Source: an uncultured Caryophanales bacterium (lineage in GTDB: Bacteria; Bacillota_I; Bacilli_A; RFN20; CAG-826). From it: DNA of 64,000 nucleotides. Where the stretch lies: NCBI GenBank assembly GCA_937902735.1, contig CALELS010000015.1, positions 176,621 to 240,620 of the forward strand. The letters run 5' to 3'. Position numbers and translations under genes: made by a program. Below the pieces are notes generated by a model. It ran no database searches, was not told where the DNA came from, and worked only from the letters and a program-made list of their open reading frames with translations. Below are positions 1 to 8,453 of the stretch, in pieces (within the stretch, counting starts at the first letter, position 1; each line of letters starts with the position of its first letter).

Positions 1-65
1 CCAGATGTAAAGCAATGCACCCATTGTGTAAAGACTGCCCACTAGCAGAATACTGCAAATATTAA
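1..65 (+). CDS. nth: Endonuclease III, C-terminal end only
   Basis: The window opens inside a plus-strand frame that ends at a TAA at 63-65. The readable tail (RCKAMHPLCKDCPLAEYCKY) has four cysteines spaced C-x6-C-x2-C-x5-C. This is the [4Fe-4S] cluster motif that closes endonuclease III, the DNA glycosylase/AP lyase that removes oxidised pyrimidines in base excision repair. The catalytic helix-hairpin-helix part lies outside the window. The stop overlaps the stop of the convergent recU by four bases. Nth and recU also lie close together in Bacillus, which supports the call. Confidence 0.85.
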   Translation, partial: RCKAMHPLCKDCPLAEYCKY

Positions 66-664
66 AAATATTTTCTCTTAATTATAGGAAGATAATCTAA
101 ACGAGGTGAATAACCTCTTTTTATTAATTCACCATTAAGTTTTATATCTTTATATGGAATTGATGCTCGTGGTTTACTCTCATAAAAATCAATTACATAT
201 TGAGCATCAATCAAATATGTTTCCTCATTGTTTTTGACAAATTCAATAATGAAAAATGCTATTCCTTTATGAGCAAGCACACCTTTTAAATGATTTATCT
301 GTTGAAGAGGGATATTACTTAATGAAAATGATGTTTTTGAATGAGTCGATTTGGCCTCAAAATCTATGTATTTTCCCATATATACTCCGTTATAATCTGT
401 TGTAGATTGTTTTTCGAAATAAGCATTTGTGATAATTGCTCCTTTCGAATAATCAACCTTAACAACATTAATTGGAGTGGGTCTTTTTGTAACTAAGCAT
501 AAATTATTTTCTTTGTAATATTCGTTGGTTAAATTAATGTCATTTTCTAAATCCATTCCACGGTTACGTGTTGAAAGATGAAGTTTTGCACTAACTTCTT
601 TTTTATTGTTTGTTTCATTTTTGATAGCTTTTGTAGCTATTTTTCCGTTTGGGTAATTAATCAT
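62..664 (-). CDS. recU: Holliday junction resolvase RecU
   Basis: This 200-residue protein cuts four-way Holliday junctions late in homologous recombination and helps chromosome segregation in Gram-positive bacteria. The family motifs are in order: RNRGMDLE at about 33-40, KRPTPI at about 60-65, STTDYNGVY at about 87-95 and IDFEAK at about 100-105. The last two carry the Asp/Glu/Lys of the restriction-nuclease-type active site. Length is normal for RecU. It starts with ATG at 664, one base away from the stop of the exonuclease gene upstream, so the two are probably co-transcribed. The pairing with a 3'-5' exonuclease fits DNA repair. Confidence 0.95.
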   Translation of the reverse strand: MINYPNGKIATKAIKNETNNKKEVSAKLHLSTRNRGMDLENDINLTNEYYKENNLCLVTKRPTPINVVKVDYSKGAIITNAYFEKQSTTDYNGVYMGKYIDFEAKSTHSKTSFSLSNIPLQQINHLKGVLAHKGIAFFIIEFVKNNEETYLIDAQYVIDFYESKPRASIPYKDIKLNGELIKRGYSPRLDYLPIIKRKYF

Positions 665-1392
665 TATTCGACAGCCTTTTTAATAAGTTCATCAAATTCT
701 TCAACTGTGATTGCTCGTTTCTCTTTGATGATTATCTCAAGCATGTCGTGTAGCGGAAGAGGGAGATGTCTTTGTTTTAGTAAAACATTGCGGTACTCTC
801 TATCCAAAATATCTTTTCTCTCTATAACTTTCTCGAATAAATAAACAAGATTATATGTATCTGCCAACGCATTATGTTGTTGGCCTTTAAAATCAAATTC
901 AAAAACTTTTAATAAATTTGCTAGCGAATAATTATTTCCGTTTTCATCTAAAACATATCGAGAAATAAATTCTGCAAAATCAAAATTATGTTTAATCATT
1001 AAATGAACATCTTCTTTTGGAGCGTCCAAATTATACGCTAGAGATTGGGCTAAAATTCTTAAATCATGATTACCAAATGTAACAAATAAAACTTTAGAGA
1101 ACTCTCTACCAAGATATTTTTTAAGTTCTTGGATAACTACTCTAAGTCTTTTACCTTTTTCTTTTAGATCAACTTCAGTAATTCCTGTTAAATCAGTAAC
1201 AACTTTACCAATCTTGTTTTTTGCAATAACAAGTGAGTAATATCCTTTATGAATCTTTTTAATTGAACCATCTTTTTTTAAATCAACTTTAACTGCCCCA
1301 ATAGCAATCATTTCATGAGAAAATTGGGTTCCCTCTAAATCGAGGAAACATAATTTTTTGCGATTGTTGATTACTTTATTTAAGTCATTCAT
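664..1392 (-). CDS. DEDDh-family 3'-5' exonuclease (DnaQ/epsilon-like)
   Basis: Counting from the ATG at 1392, the exonuclease residues are D18 and E20 (LDLEGT), D110 (GNHDL), H173 and D178 (QHNALADT), which is the DEDDh set of DnaQ-like exonucleases. The protein is about 242 residues and has no polymerase or BRCT domain. It could be a proofreading-type DNA exonuclease or an RNA-trimming enzyme; the sequence does not decide. An earlier in-frame ATG at 1434 would add 14 hydrophobic residues and looks spurious. There is no clear ribosome binding site. The gene is divergent from gpsB and leads into recU. Confidence 0.82.
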   Translation of the reverse strand: MNDLNKVINNRKKLCFLDLEGTQFSHEMIAIGAVKVDLKKDGSIKKIHKGYYSLVIAKNKIGKVVTDLTGITEVDLKEKGKRLRVVIQELKKYLGREFSKVLFVTFGNHDLRILAQSLAYNLDAPKEDVHLMIKHNFDFAEFISRYVLDENGNNYSLANLLKVFEFDFKGQQHNALADTYNLVYLFEKVIERKDILDREYRNVLLKQRHLPLPLHDMLEIIIKEKRAITVEEFDELIKKAVE

Positions 1393-1439
1393 AAATGCGA
1401 AAAATATAATATAGGAAAAAACAGACAAATACAAAATAT

Positions 1440-1467
1440 TTGTATTCTAAAATATATGCTTTATAAT
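1440..1467 (+). promoter_or_regulatory. Promoter of gpsB, probably leaderless
   Basis: TTGTAT (1440-1445) and TATAAT (1462-1467) are separated by 16 bases. The -10 box ends seven bases before the gpsB ATG at 1475. Transcription should therefore begin at or next to the start codon, with no room for a Shine-Dalgarno sequence. Confidence 0.7.
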
Positions 1468-1474
1468 CATTTTC

Positions 1475-1837
1475 ATGGCGCACAAGTTGAACTTTACATC
1501 CAAGACTTTGCTCGAATATACATTTGAAAAAAATGTAAGGGGCTATAATGCTTACCAAGTTGATAGCGTTCTTGATAAGGTAATCGAAGACCTACTATAT
1601 TACGAAAATAGTGTCCAAGATTTAGAAAAAAAGAACGATAGACTTATTGCAAGATGTTCAACTCTTGAAGTCGAAGTTAAACAAAGAGATCTTAGGATTG
1701 CTGAGTTAACTAATAAACTTCCATCTTTGAAGAACGATAAAAACATTTCGAGGGAAAATGTTAATCTTCTTAAAAGAATTGATGCCTTAGAAAAAGCCCT
1801 TTATCAAAAGGGTGTAGATCCCTCAAGAATTAAATAA
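1475..1837 (+). CDS. gpsB: Cell division protein GpsB (DivIVA-like)
   Basis: The 120-residue protein has the DivIVA-type membrane-binding N-terminus (LEYTFEKNVRGYNAYQVDSV) followed by a coiled coil to about residue 85 and a short basic C-terminal segment. GpsB links septal cell-wall synthesis (penicillin-binding proteins) with the division machinery. It is shorter than DivIVA itself. The RNase P RNA gene follows at once, as in Bacillus, which supports GpsB over DivIVA. Translation seems to start from a leaderless message (see the promoter entry). Confidence 0.88.
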   Translation: MAHKLNFTSKTLLEYTFEKNVRGYNAYQVDSVLDKVIEDLLYYENSVQDLEKKNDRLIARCSTLEVEVKQRDLRIAELTNKLPSLKNDKNISRENVNLLKRIDALEKALYQKGVDPSRIK

Positions 1838-2174
1838 TCTCCGACCTGGATAATTGCTTCGAAAGAAGAGGAAAGTCCATGCTCGCACTAACCTGTGATG
1901 GTAGTAGTGATTGTGCTAGCGGAAAAAATAACGCTAGGTATATGGGAGCATATAACGGCGAAACTAGTCTAAAACTTCGGTCATGATGATGTTTCTGAAA
2001 GTGCCACAGTGACGATATTGATAGAAATATCAATGTGGAACGGGTAAACCCCGCAAGCGAGAAACCCAAATTTGGTAGGGGAGGTTAGGAAAGAGAATCG
2101 AATCAATCCTAGCACACGTAAGTGTAGATAAATTATTATCCTAGACAAAACATGGCTTACAGGGTCGGAACTCA
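1838..2174 (+). ncRNA. rnpB: RNase P RNA, type B
   Basis: This is the catalytic RNA that matures the 5' ends of tRNAs. Conserved blocks are present in order: GAGGAAAGTCCATGCTCGC at about 1868-1886, GAAAGTGCCACAGTGACG near 1998-2015, GCGAGAAACCCAAATTTGG near 2057-2075, and ACAAAACATGGCTTACAG near 2145-2162. The ends pair as helix P1: TCCGACC (1840-1846) with GGTCGGA (2163-2169). The layout is that of the Bacillus (type B) form. No intrinsic terminator is visible after it; pgsA begins 12 bases downstream, so the RNA is probably cut from a longer transcript. Confidence 0.96.
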
Positions 2175-2185
2175 AAAAGGAAACT

Positions 2186-2836
2186 ATGAACACACCAACT
2201 AAAATTACCGTTTCAAGAATTGCTCTAATTATCTTAATGTTATTAGGCTTATTTGTTTTGTCGTTCTTCCAAGGGTTTGAAATTTATGAAATCCCTTTAG
2301 GAAGTGTAAAGATTTCTGTTGTTTATTTAGTCTGTACAGTCATTTTTCTAGTAGCTGCTTTCACTGATTTTCTTGATGGTTACTTAGCTCGTAAAAATAA
2401 TCAAGTTACTGATTTAGGAAAATTCCTTGATCCTATTGCAGATAAACTTCTTGTTGATGGAATGATGATTTTCCTTTTAATCCCACAAGGATACGCTCCA
2501 AGTCATCAACGTGATTCTCTCTCAATTACTATATTAGCTTTCTGTGTAATCATTATGATTGCTAGAGATCTTATTGTTGATGCATTAAGATTAATTGCAG
2601 TTACTAAAAATCAAGTAATTGCAGCTAATATCTTTGGAAAAATGAAGACTGTTTTCCAAATGATTGCTATTCCTTTCTTATTATTAAATGATTTTCCATT
2701 TGCTTATTTTGATTCTTCTTGGCCTGATGCCTTAAGAATTAGTAATTTTATGTTCTATATTGCTACCATTATGAGTTTAGTCTCTGGCATAATTTATGTA
2801 GTACAAAACCATAAGGTTTTGAAAATGAAAAAATAA
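2186..2836 (+). CDS. pgsA: CDP-diacylglycerol-glycerol-3-phosphate 3-phosphatidyltransferase
   Basis: An integral membrane enzyme that makes phosphatidylglycerol phosphate, the first step to phosphatidylglycerol and cardiolipin. The CDP-alcohol phosphotransferase motif is intact: D61-x2-D64-G65-x2-A68-R69-x8-G78-x3-D82-x3-D86. Several hydrophobic helices surround it and the length (216) is typical. A purine-rich AAAAAGGAAACT precedes the ATG. The gene sits between rnpB and cinA and overlaps neither; the downstream gene starts two bases after its stop. Confidence 0.93.
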   Translation: MNTPTKITVSRIALIILMLLGLFVLSFFQGFEIYEIPLGSVKISVVYLVCTVIFLVAAFTDFLDGYLARKNNQVTDLGKFLDPIADKLLVDGMMIFLLIPQGYAPSHQRDSLSITILAFCVIIMIARDLIVDALRLIAVTKNQVIAANIFGKMKTVFQMIAIPFLLLNDFPFAYFDSSWPDALRISNFMFYIATIMSLVSGIIYVVQNHKVLKMKK

Positions 2837-2838
2837 AC

Positions 2839-3297
2839 ATGGATAAACTTCTTGAATTATTAAAAGAAAAGCACCTAACATTAGGTTCAATTGAATCAAT
2901 GACTGGTGGTCTTTTTTCCGCCACTTTTTGTGATGTTCCAGGCGCATCAAAAGTGTTCAAGGGTAGTATTGTTACTTATGCAACAAGCGAGAAAACAAGA
3001 CTACTTGGAATGAATCCTCTAACAATTGAAAAAGAAGGAGTTGTTTCAGAGGAAGTCGCTAAAGAAATGGCTCAAAAAGGAAAAGAAGTTTTAGATGTTG
3101 ATGTTTGTGTATCAATCACTGGTAATGCCGGTCCAAGTGTTGAACCTGGAGGTAAACCAGTTGGTAGAGCATATGTTGGAATCTTTTATGCAGGTTTCAC
3201 TAAAGTTTTTGAACTTAACTTAAAAGGCTCAAGAAATGAAATTAGAAAAGAAGCCATTTTTAAAATGGCTGATTTAGTAATTGAGACGATAAGATAA
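2839..3297 (+). CDS. pncC: CinA C-terminal family nicotinamide-nucleotide amidohydrolase
   Basis: A 152-residue protein equal to the C-terminal half of CinA, the PncC domain that deamidates nicotinamide mononucleotide in NAD recycling. Visible motifs are IESMTGG near residue 18, the GSIVTYA segment, and SITGNAGPS near 92-100. The N-terminal MoCF-like half of full CinA is absent, which is common. Its place directly before recA is conserved in many Firmicutes (cinA-recA). Confidence 0.88.
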   Translation: MDKLLELLKEKHLTLGSIESMTGGLFSATFCDVPGASKVFKGSIVTYATSEKTRLLGMNPLTIEKEGVVSEEVAKEMAQKGKEVLDVDVCVSITGNAGPSVEPGGKPVGRAYVGIFYAGFTKVFELNLKGSRNEIRKEAIFKMADLVIETIR

Positions 3298-3360
3298 AGA
3301 ATTTTTCACACTTTTTCTAAAAAATCCGCTGATAGTATAAGTGTAGGAGAAAAAACGAAA

Positions 3361-4365
3361 ATGAATAAAAAAGTAACAAACTGCGAAAACATAGACGCTC
3401 TTGAGAGTGTTTTGAAAGACATTGAAAAAACATTCGGCAAGGGTTCTGTCATGAAATTAGGTCAAAGACCTACTGTTGATGTTAACGCTATTCCTTCTGG
3501 TTCACTTTTGGTTGATCAAGCTCTTGGTATTGGCGGATACCCACGTGGACGTATTGTTGAGATTTATGGTCCAGAGTCATCCGGAAAAACTACTCTTGCT
3601 TTGACTGCAATTGCAGAATGTCAGAAAAAGGGCGGAAAAGCCGCTTTTATTGATGCTGAACATTCTATTGATCCGGTGTATGCAAAGAATCTTGGCGTTA
3701 ATATCAATGAATTAATTTTGTCACAACCAGATTGTGGTGAGGAAGCTCTTGAAATAGTAAATATGTTAGCAAGTAGCACTGCTATTGATTTAATTATTGT
3801 TGATTCAGTTGCAGCATTAGTACCACAAGCCGAAATTGAAGGTGAAATGACCGATAATACCGTCGGAGGACAAGCTAGACTTATGTCTAAAGCTTTACGA
3901 AAACTCGCCAGTGTATTAAACACAAACCAATGCACGATTATCTTTATTAATCAATTACGTGAAAAAGTAGGCGTTGTCTATGGAAATCCAGAAACAACCA
4001 CTGGTGGACGTGCATTAAAGTTTTATGCTTCAGTTAGAATTGATATTCGTAGAGCAGATGCCATCAAAGATGGTTCTGAGGTTGTCGGAAATACAGTCAA
4101 TGTTAGAATTGTAAAAAATAAAGTTGCACCACCATTCAAAAATGCGCAAATCGAAATCATTTATGGCAAGGGTATTTGTAAGAATTCCGAAATACTTAGT
4201 CTAGGTGTTGATCTTGGCATTATCAAAAGATTTGGAAGCTGGTACGAATATAACGGCAACAGATTTGCGAATGGCAAAGAAGCTGGAAAACGTTATCTAG
4301 ATGAACATCCAGAATTAGCGGAAGAATTAATTAAACTAATAACTACTGGCGAAATCCAAAAGTAA
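3361..4365 (+). CDS. recA: Recombinase RecA
   Basis: A 334-residue DNA strand-exchange ATPase, central to recombination and the SOS response. The Walker A motif GPESSGKTT is at about 70-78. The LIIVDSVAAL Walker B strand, the loop-2 region with DNTVGGQARLMSKALRKL and the FINQLREK segment are present. The protein is complete and carries no intein. A strong AGGAGA lies about ten bases before the ATG. A -10-like TATAAG (about 3335-3340) precedes it. No LexA-type (GAAC-N4-GTTC) box is seen upstream, so SOS control by a Bacillus-type LexA is not evident. Confidence 0.98.
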   Translation: MNKKVTNCENIDALESVLKDIEKTFGKGSVMKLGQRPTVDVNAIPSGSLLVDQALGIGGYPRGRIVEIYGPESSGKTTLALTAIAECQKKGGKAAFIDAEHSIDPVYAKNLGVNINELILSQPDCGEEALEIVNMLASSTAIDLIIVDSVAALVPQAEIEGEMTDNTVGGQARLMSKALRKLASVLNTNQCTIIFINQLREKVGVVYGNPETTTGGRALKFYASVRIDIRRADAIKDGSEVVGNTVNVRIVKNKVAPPFKNAQIEIIYGKGICKNSEILSLGVDLGIIKRFGSWYEYNGNRFANGKEAGKRYLDEHPELAEELIKLITTGEIQK

Positions 4366-4375
4366 GATTTGTAAG

Positions 4376-4400
4376 AACTCTCGTAAGGGAGTTTTTATTT
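4376..4400 (+). terminator. Intrinsic terminator after recA
   Basis: AACTCTC (4376-4382), loop GTAA, GGGAGTT (4387-4393), followed by a T-rich run. It lies 10 bases after the recA stop. Confidence 0.85.
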
Positions 4401-4407
4401 TATAATT

Positions 4408-4612
4408 TTGTTTTAAAACAACGTTCGTATTGTTATAATACTTTCGTATCTCTTGAAGATACTTATTCATAGATTATCTGATAAATTCCATTATTCGATA
4501 AATTCTATATTCATCTTAATATATGTCGATTTTTTGATATTCTTTTGAATAATAAGATGATTTTTTTGAAACTTATCTATTTATAGATAATCTCATTAAA
4601 AGGAGGACAAAA
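4408..4612 (+). promoter_or_regulatory. Promoter and long structured leader of rny
   Basis: A TATAAT box (4434-4439) is preceded by weak -35 candidates (TTTTAA 17 bases upstream, or TTGTTT 20 bases upstream). The leader of about 165 bases holds three hairpins: GTATCT/AGATAC (4446-4462), CATCTTA/TAAGATG (4512-4559, long inner loop) and TTATCTA/TAGATAA (4573-4590). It also holds a direct repeat GATAAATTC (4480-4488 and 4497-4505). The last hairpin sits just before the strong AAAGGAGG (4599-4606). No known riboswitch class is recognised. Confidence 0.55.
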
Positions 4613-6226
4613 ATGAACTTTTTAGAAAACATTGTTTTTGCGTCCATTGTCGATCTTGATGCATTAGGTATCTTATTCATCATCATCCTTTCAGTTCTCA
4701 CTTTAATTATCGGAGCAGGTGTTACTGCTCTAATCTTCATTTTTCTTCCTATTATTAAAGGAAAGAAAGCAGAAAAGAAATCTGAAAAGATTATTCGTGA
4801 TGCTGAAATTAAAGCCGAACAAATACGTAAAAACGCTCAACTTGATGGTAAACAAACCGTTCAAGAACTCAAAGCCGAAGCTGAGAAAGATATTCGTGAA
4901 AGAAAACAAGAATATGCTCAACTCGAAAACAAACTCAATCAACGCGAACAAAACATTGATCGTCGTGATGCTAACTTAACAAACAAAGAACAAGCAATTG
5001 AATCCAAAAATGAACTTCTTAATCACAGACTCAAAGAATGTGATAAGAAAGAAGCAATTCTTCAAGAGAAGATTGATTCAATCATTGTCGAACTTGAAAA
5101 AGTTGCCCAACTTTCAGTTAATGAAGCAAAAACTGAAATCTTTAATCGTGTTGAATCAAAAATGTCTCGTGAAATTGCTCTTTATATGAAAAACAAAGAA
5201 GAAGAGGCTGAAAGAACAGCCGAAGAAAAGGCTAAAAATATTTTAGGACAAGCTATTTCTAAATTCTCACAAGACGAAGTCAGTGAACGTACAGTAAGTG
5301 TAATCCCATTACCAAGCGACGAAATGAAAGGTCGTATCATTGGTCGTGAAGGAAGAAACATTCGCTCATTTGAACAATTATTAGGAGTTGACTTAATTAT
5401 TGATGATACTCCAGAAGTTATTACTGTTAGCTGCTTTAATCCAATCCGTCGTGAAATGGCAAGACGAGTCCTCGATATTTTAATTAAGGATGGTCGTATT
5501 CAACCAGGACGCATTGAAGAAGTTGTTGCTAAAGTACAAGCTGATATGGATGCTCAAATCCAAAAAGCTGGTGAAGATGCAGCCTTTAAACTTGGCTTAC
5601 CTAAGATTAATCGTGAACTTTTAACATATGTTGGAAGACTAAAATACCGTACTTCCTATGGTCAAAATGCTTATGATCACTCGATGGAAGTCGCCTATCT
5701 TGCTGGCATTATGGCAGCAGAACTTGGTCTTGATCAAAATCTCGCTAAACGTGCCGGTTTATTACACGATATTGGTAAATCCGTTGATTTCGAACAAGAA
5801 GGAAGTCACGTTGAACTTGGCGCTCACCTTGCAAAGAAATATGGTGAACCAGATGTTGTTATTAACTCCATTGAATCTCACCATGGTGATGTTCCAGCCA
5901 AATCAGTAATTGCTAACTTAGTCCAAGCTGCTGATACTTTAAGTGCTGCTCGTCCTGGCGCTAGAAGTGAAACGCTTGAAAACTATGTTAGAAGAATTGA
6001 ACAACTTGAAGACATTTGTAAATCTTATGAAGGTGTTTATCAATGCTTTGCTATGCAATCTGGTCGCGAAGTCCGTGTTATGGTTCTTCCAGATAAGATT
6101 GATGATGTTCAAGCATTTAAGATGGCTCACGATATAAAAGAGCGCATTGAAAATGAAATGACATATCCAGGTCAAATTAAAGTCTCCGTTATTCGTGAAT
6201 ATCGTGCTATAGAAACTGCTAAATAA
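4613..6226 (+). CDS. rny: Ribonuclease Y
   Basis: A membrane-anchored endoribonuclease that starts mRNA decay in Gram-positive bacteria. The order is: an N-terminal membrane helix (about 13-45), a long charged coiled coil (about 50-215), a KH RNA-binding domain with GRIIGREGRNIR (about 240-251), and an HD domain whose metal-binding HD lies in LLHDIGKS at about 383-390. Length (537) is typical. It heads a block rny-ymdB-miaB-ymcA seen also in Bacillus, where YmcA helps RNase Y. The long structured leader hints at post-transcriptional control. Confidence 0.97.
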   Translation: MNFLENIVFASIVDLDALGILFIIILSVLTLIIGAGVTALIFIFLPIIKGKKAEKKSEKIIRDAEIKAEQIRKNAQLDGKQTVQELKAEAEKDIRERKQEYAQLENKLNQREQNIDRRDANLTNKEQAIESKNELLNHRLKECDKKEAILQEKIDSIIVELEKVAQLSVNEAKTEIFNRVESKMSREIALYMKNKEEEAERTAEEKAKNILGQAISKFSQDEVSERTVSVIPLPSDEMKGRIIGREGRNIRSFEQLLGVDLIIDDTPEVITVSCFNPIRREMARRVLDILIKDGRIQPGRIEEVVAKVQADMDAQIQKAGEDAAFKLGLPKINRELLTYVGRLKYRTSYGQNAYDHSMEVAYLAGIMAAELGLDQNLAKRAGLLHDIGKSVDFEQEGSHVELGAHLAKKYGEPDVVINSIESHHGDVPAKSVIANLVQAADTLSAARPGARSETLENYVRRIEQLEDICKSYEGVYQCFAMQSGREVRVMVLPDKIDDVQAFKMAHDIKERIENEMTYPGQIKVSVIREYRAIETAK

Positions 6227-6228
6227 TT

Positions 6229-7011
6229 ATGAGAATCCTTTTCTTTGGTGATATTGTTGGTCGTGTTGGTCGACGTGCGATAAAAACATATATCGATAAA
6301 CTTGTGGAAAAATACCACATTGATTTTGTTATTGCTAATGGCGAAAACGCAACACATGGAAAAGGATTAATTGAAAAACATTACAACGAATTAATTGATG
6401 CCGGCGTTGATTGCATTACCCTAGGTAATCATTATTTATCTAAGTCAGATATTAATAATTACATTGATGATGCAACTTGTCTTGTTAGACCAGCCAATTT
6501 ATTAAATAGCTTTGGTGGCGTCGGCTCAATTATATTCGATGTAGGAGGCACAAAGGTCAGGGTTAGTAACATTCTTGGTTCGGCTTTTATGAAAGAAGAA
6601 GTTAGTAATCCTTATCTTTCATTGAAAGAAATTATTTCTGAAAGTGACCCTTGTATTCATATTGTTGATTTTCATGCTGAAGCAACTGGTGAAAAAATGT
6701 GTTTTGCATATGCTTTTGATGGACAAGTTTCAGCTGTTTTAGGTACACATACTCACGTTCAAACTAATGATGCAAGAATACTAGATAATGGAACTGCATT
6801 TATTAGCGATGTTGGAATGTGTGGTGCATACAATGGCGTTCTTGGTTTTGATAAAGAAAGTGTAATGAACAAAACATTATTTGGTAGTGAAACAAGATTT
6901 TCAATTAATGAAAATGACACACCACTTATAAGTGCAGTTGTTTTAGATATTGATGAACTTACATTTAAAACTAAAGAATTTTTCTCGCTTTATATTAAAG
7001 GAGAGAATTAA
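6229..7011 (+). CDS. ymdB: YmdB-family metallophosphoesterase (2',3'-cyclic nucleotide phosphodiesterase)
   Basis: A 260-residue YmdB protein. The start RILFFGDIVGRVGR, then IANGENATHGKG, LGNHYLSK, VDFHAEATGEK and LGTHTHVQTND supply the Asp/Glu/Asn/His residues of the two-metal site. In Bacillus YmdB affects the biofilm/motility switch and has phosphodiesterase activity on cyclic nucleotides; the role here is inferred. It starts two bases after the rny stop without a clear ribosome binding site, so translation is probably coupled to rny. Confidence 0.92.
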   Translation: MRILFFGDIVGRVGRRAIKTYIDKLVEKYHIDFVIANGENATHGKGLIEKHYNELIDAGVDCITLGNHYLSKSDINNYIDDATCLVRPANLLNSFGGVGSIIFDVGGTKVRVSNILGSAFMKEEVSNPYLSLKEIISESDPCIHIVDFHAEATGEKMCFAYAFDGQVSAVLGTHTHVQTNDARILDNGTAFISDVGMCGAYNGVLGFDKESVMNKTLFGSETRFSINENDTPLISAVVLDIDELTFKTKEFFSLYIKGEN

Positions 7012-8453
7012 TGGCAAATAAATGCGAATATAAATCTCTTCCTGATGCAAAAATGGCTAGAAATCGCACTAGTCATTTTGATTTTGATTATTCATCAATC
7101 GAGATTGATCAAAGAGTTAAAGAATTTGCCAAAGGAAAAACATATTTTATTCATACATATGGTTGTCAGGCTAACTATCGTGATGAAGAAACCCTCTCTG
7201 GTTTATTAGAAGAGATGGGTTATAAGAAAGCCAAAAGCATTGAAGAAGCAGATTTCATCTTGCTTAATACATGTGCTGTTAGAGAAAATGCTGAACAAAA
7301 AGTTTATGGTCAAATTGGTAATCTAAAAGCGCTTAAACAATCCAATATAGATAAGATTATTGCTATATGTGGATGTATGGTTCAACAAGAACACATCATC
7401 AAATTTATTATGGATACATACAAGCATGTTGATCTTATTTTTGGCACTCATAATATTGAAGAATTACCTAACATGATTTTAGAGGTAATTACTAAAAAGG
7501 TGCGACTTGTTAATGTAAAATCGCTTCCTGAAAAGATAAAAGAAGAACTTCCAAGTGTAAGACTTTCTTCCTTTAAAGCATTTGTAAACATCTCTTATGG
7601 TTGTGATAAATTCTGTACATATTGCATTGTTCCATACACAAGAGGAAAAGAACGTTCTCGCAAGATGGATGATATTCTTAAAGAATGCCAAGAATTGAAA
7701 GACTTAGGATATAAGGAAGTCACCTTGTTAGGTCAAAACGTTAACGCTTATGGAAAAGACTTCAATGATGGAACAACTTTTGCAAAACTTCTTGATGAAG
7801 TAGCAAAAATTGGAATGCCTCGCGTTAGATTCTTAACTTCTCATCCATGGGATTTTAAAGATGAGATGATTGATGTAATTGCAAAACATAAAAATATCAT
7901 GAAATACATTCATCTTCCTGTTCAATCTGGTAATGATGAAATTTTAAAAAGGATGAATAGACGTTATACGTCAAAAGAATATTTAGAAATTGTCCGTAAA
8001 ATAAGAGAAAGAATTCCTGATGTGTATTTGTCCACAGATATTATTGTTGGATTTCCAAATGAAACTTATGAACAATTCTTGGATACTGTAAAAATTGTTG
8101 AGCTTGCAAAATATGACTCTGCATTTACTTTTATTTATTCGCCTAGAAAGAACACGCCTGCTGCTACTATGCCAGATAATGTCTCTAGCAAGGAAAAATC
8201 TGCCAGATTTAAAGAACTTGTAACTGCCTTAGAAAAAACAATTAAAGTCTCTTCGGATAAGATGGTTGGAAACACCTATGATGTTTTAGTGGAAACTGTC
8301 TCTGAAAAAGATCCATCTATGATGTCTGGATACACTGAAGGTAACAAATTAGTTCATTTTAAAGGTGATTCCTCCTACATTGGAAAGATTGTTAAAATCA
8401 AAATAAATGAATCTCATCTTTATTCGTTAATAGGAGATCTTGTTAATGAATAA
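7011..8453 (+). CDS. miaB: tRNA-2-methylthio-N6-isopentenyladenosine37 synthase MiaB
   Basis: A radical-SAM methylthiotransferase of 480 residues that adds a methylthio group to i6A37 in tRNAs reading UNN codons. The N-terminal UPF0004 domain has HTYGCQAN, NTCAVRENA and CGCMVQQ (three cysteines for one cluster). The radical SAM CxxxCxxC is in YGCDKFCTYCIVPYTRG at about 196-212. A TRAM domain ends the protein. AAAGGAGAG precedes the ATG, which touches the ymdB stop. Its substrate is made by miaA two genes downstream. Confidence 0.96.
   Translation: MANKCEYKSLPDAKMARNRTSHFDFDYSSIEIDQRVKEFAKGKTYFIHTYGCQANYRDEETLSGLLEEMGYKKAKSIEEADFILLNTCAVRENAEQKVYGQIGNLKALKQSNIDKIIAICGCMVQQEHIIKFIMDTYKHVDLIFGTHNIEELPNMILEVITKKVRLVNVKSLPEKIKEELPSVRLSSFKAFVNISYGCDKFCTYCIVPYTRGKERSRKMDDILKECQELKDLGYKEVTLLGQNVNAYGKDFNDGTTFAKLLDEVAKIGMPRVRFLTSHPWDFKDEMIDVIAKHKNIMKYIHLPVQSGNDEILKRMNRRYTSKEYLEIVRKIRERIPDVYLSTDIIVGFPNETYEQFLDTVKIVELAKYDSAFTFIYSPRKNTPAATMPDNVSSKEKSARFKELVTALEKTIKVSSDKMVGNTYDVLVETVSEKDPSMMSGYTEGNKLVHFKGDSSYIGKIVKIKINESHLYSLIGDLVNE

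Noticed and set aside
1830..2193. Minus-strand reading frames of 79 and 70 codons
   Set aside because: They lie inside the RNase P RNA gene, whose conserved blocks and closing helix are clear.
3298..3360. LexA/SOS box before recA
   Set aside because: No GAAC-N4-GTTC-type palindrome is present in the interval.
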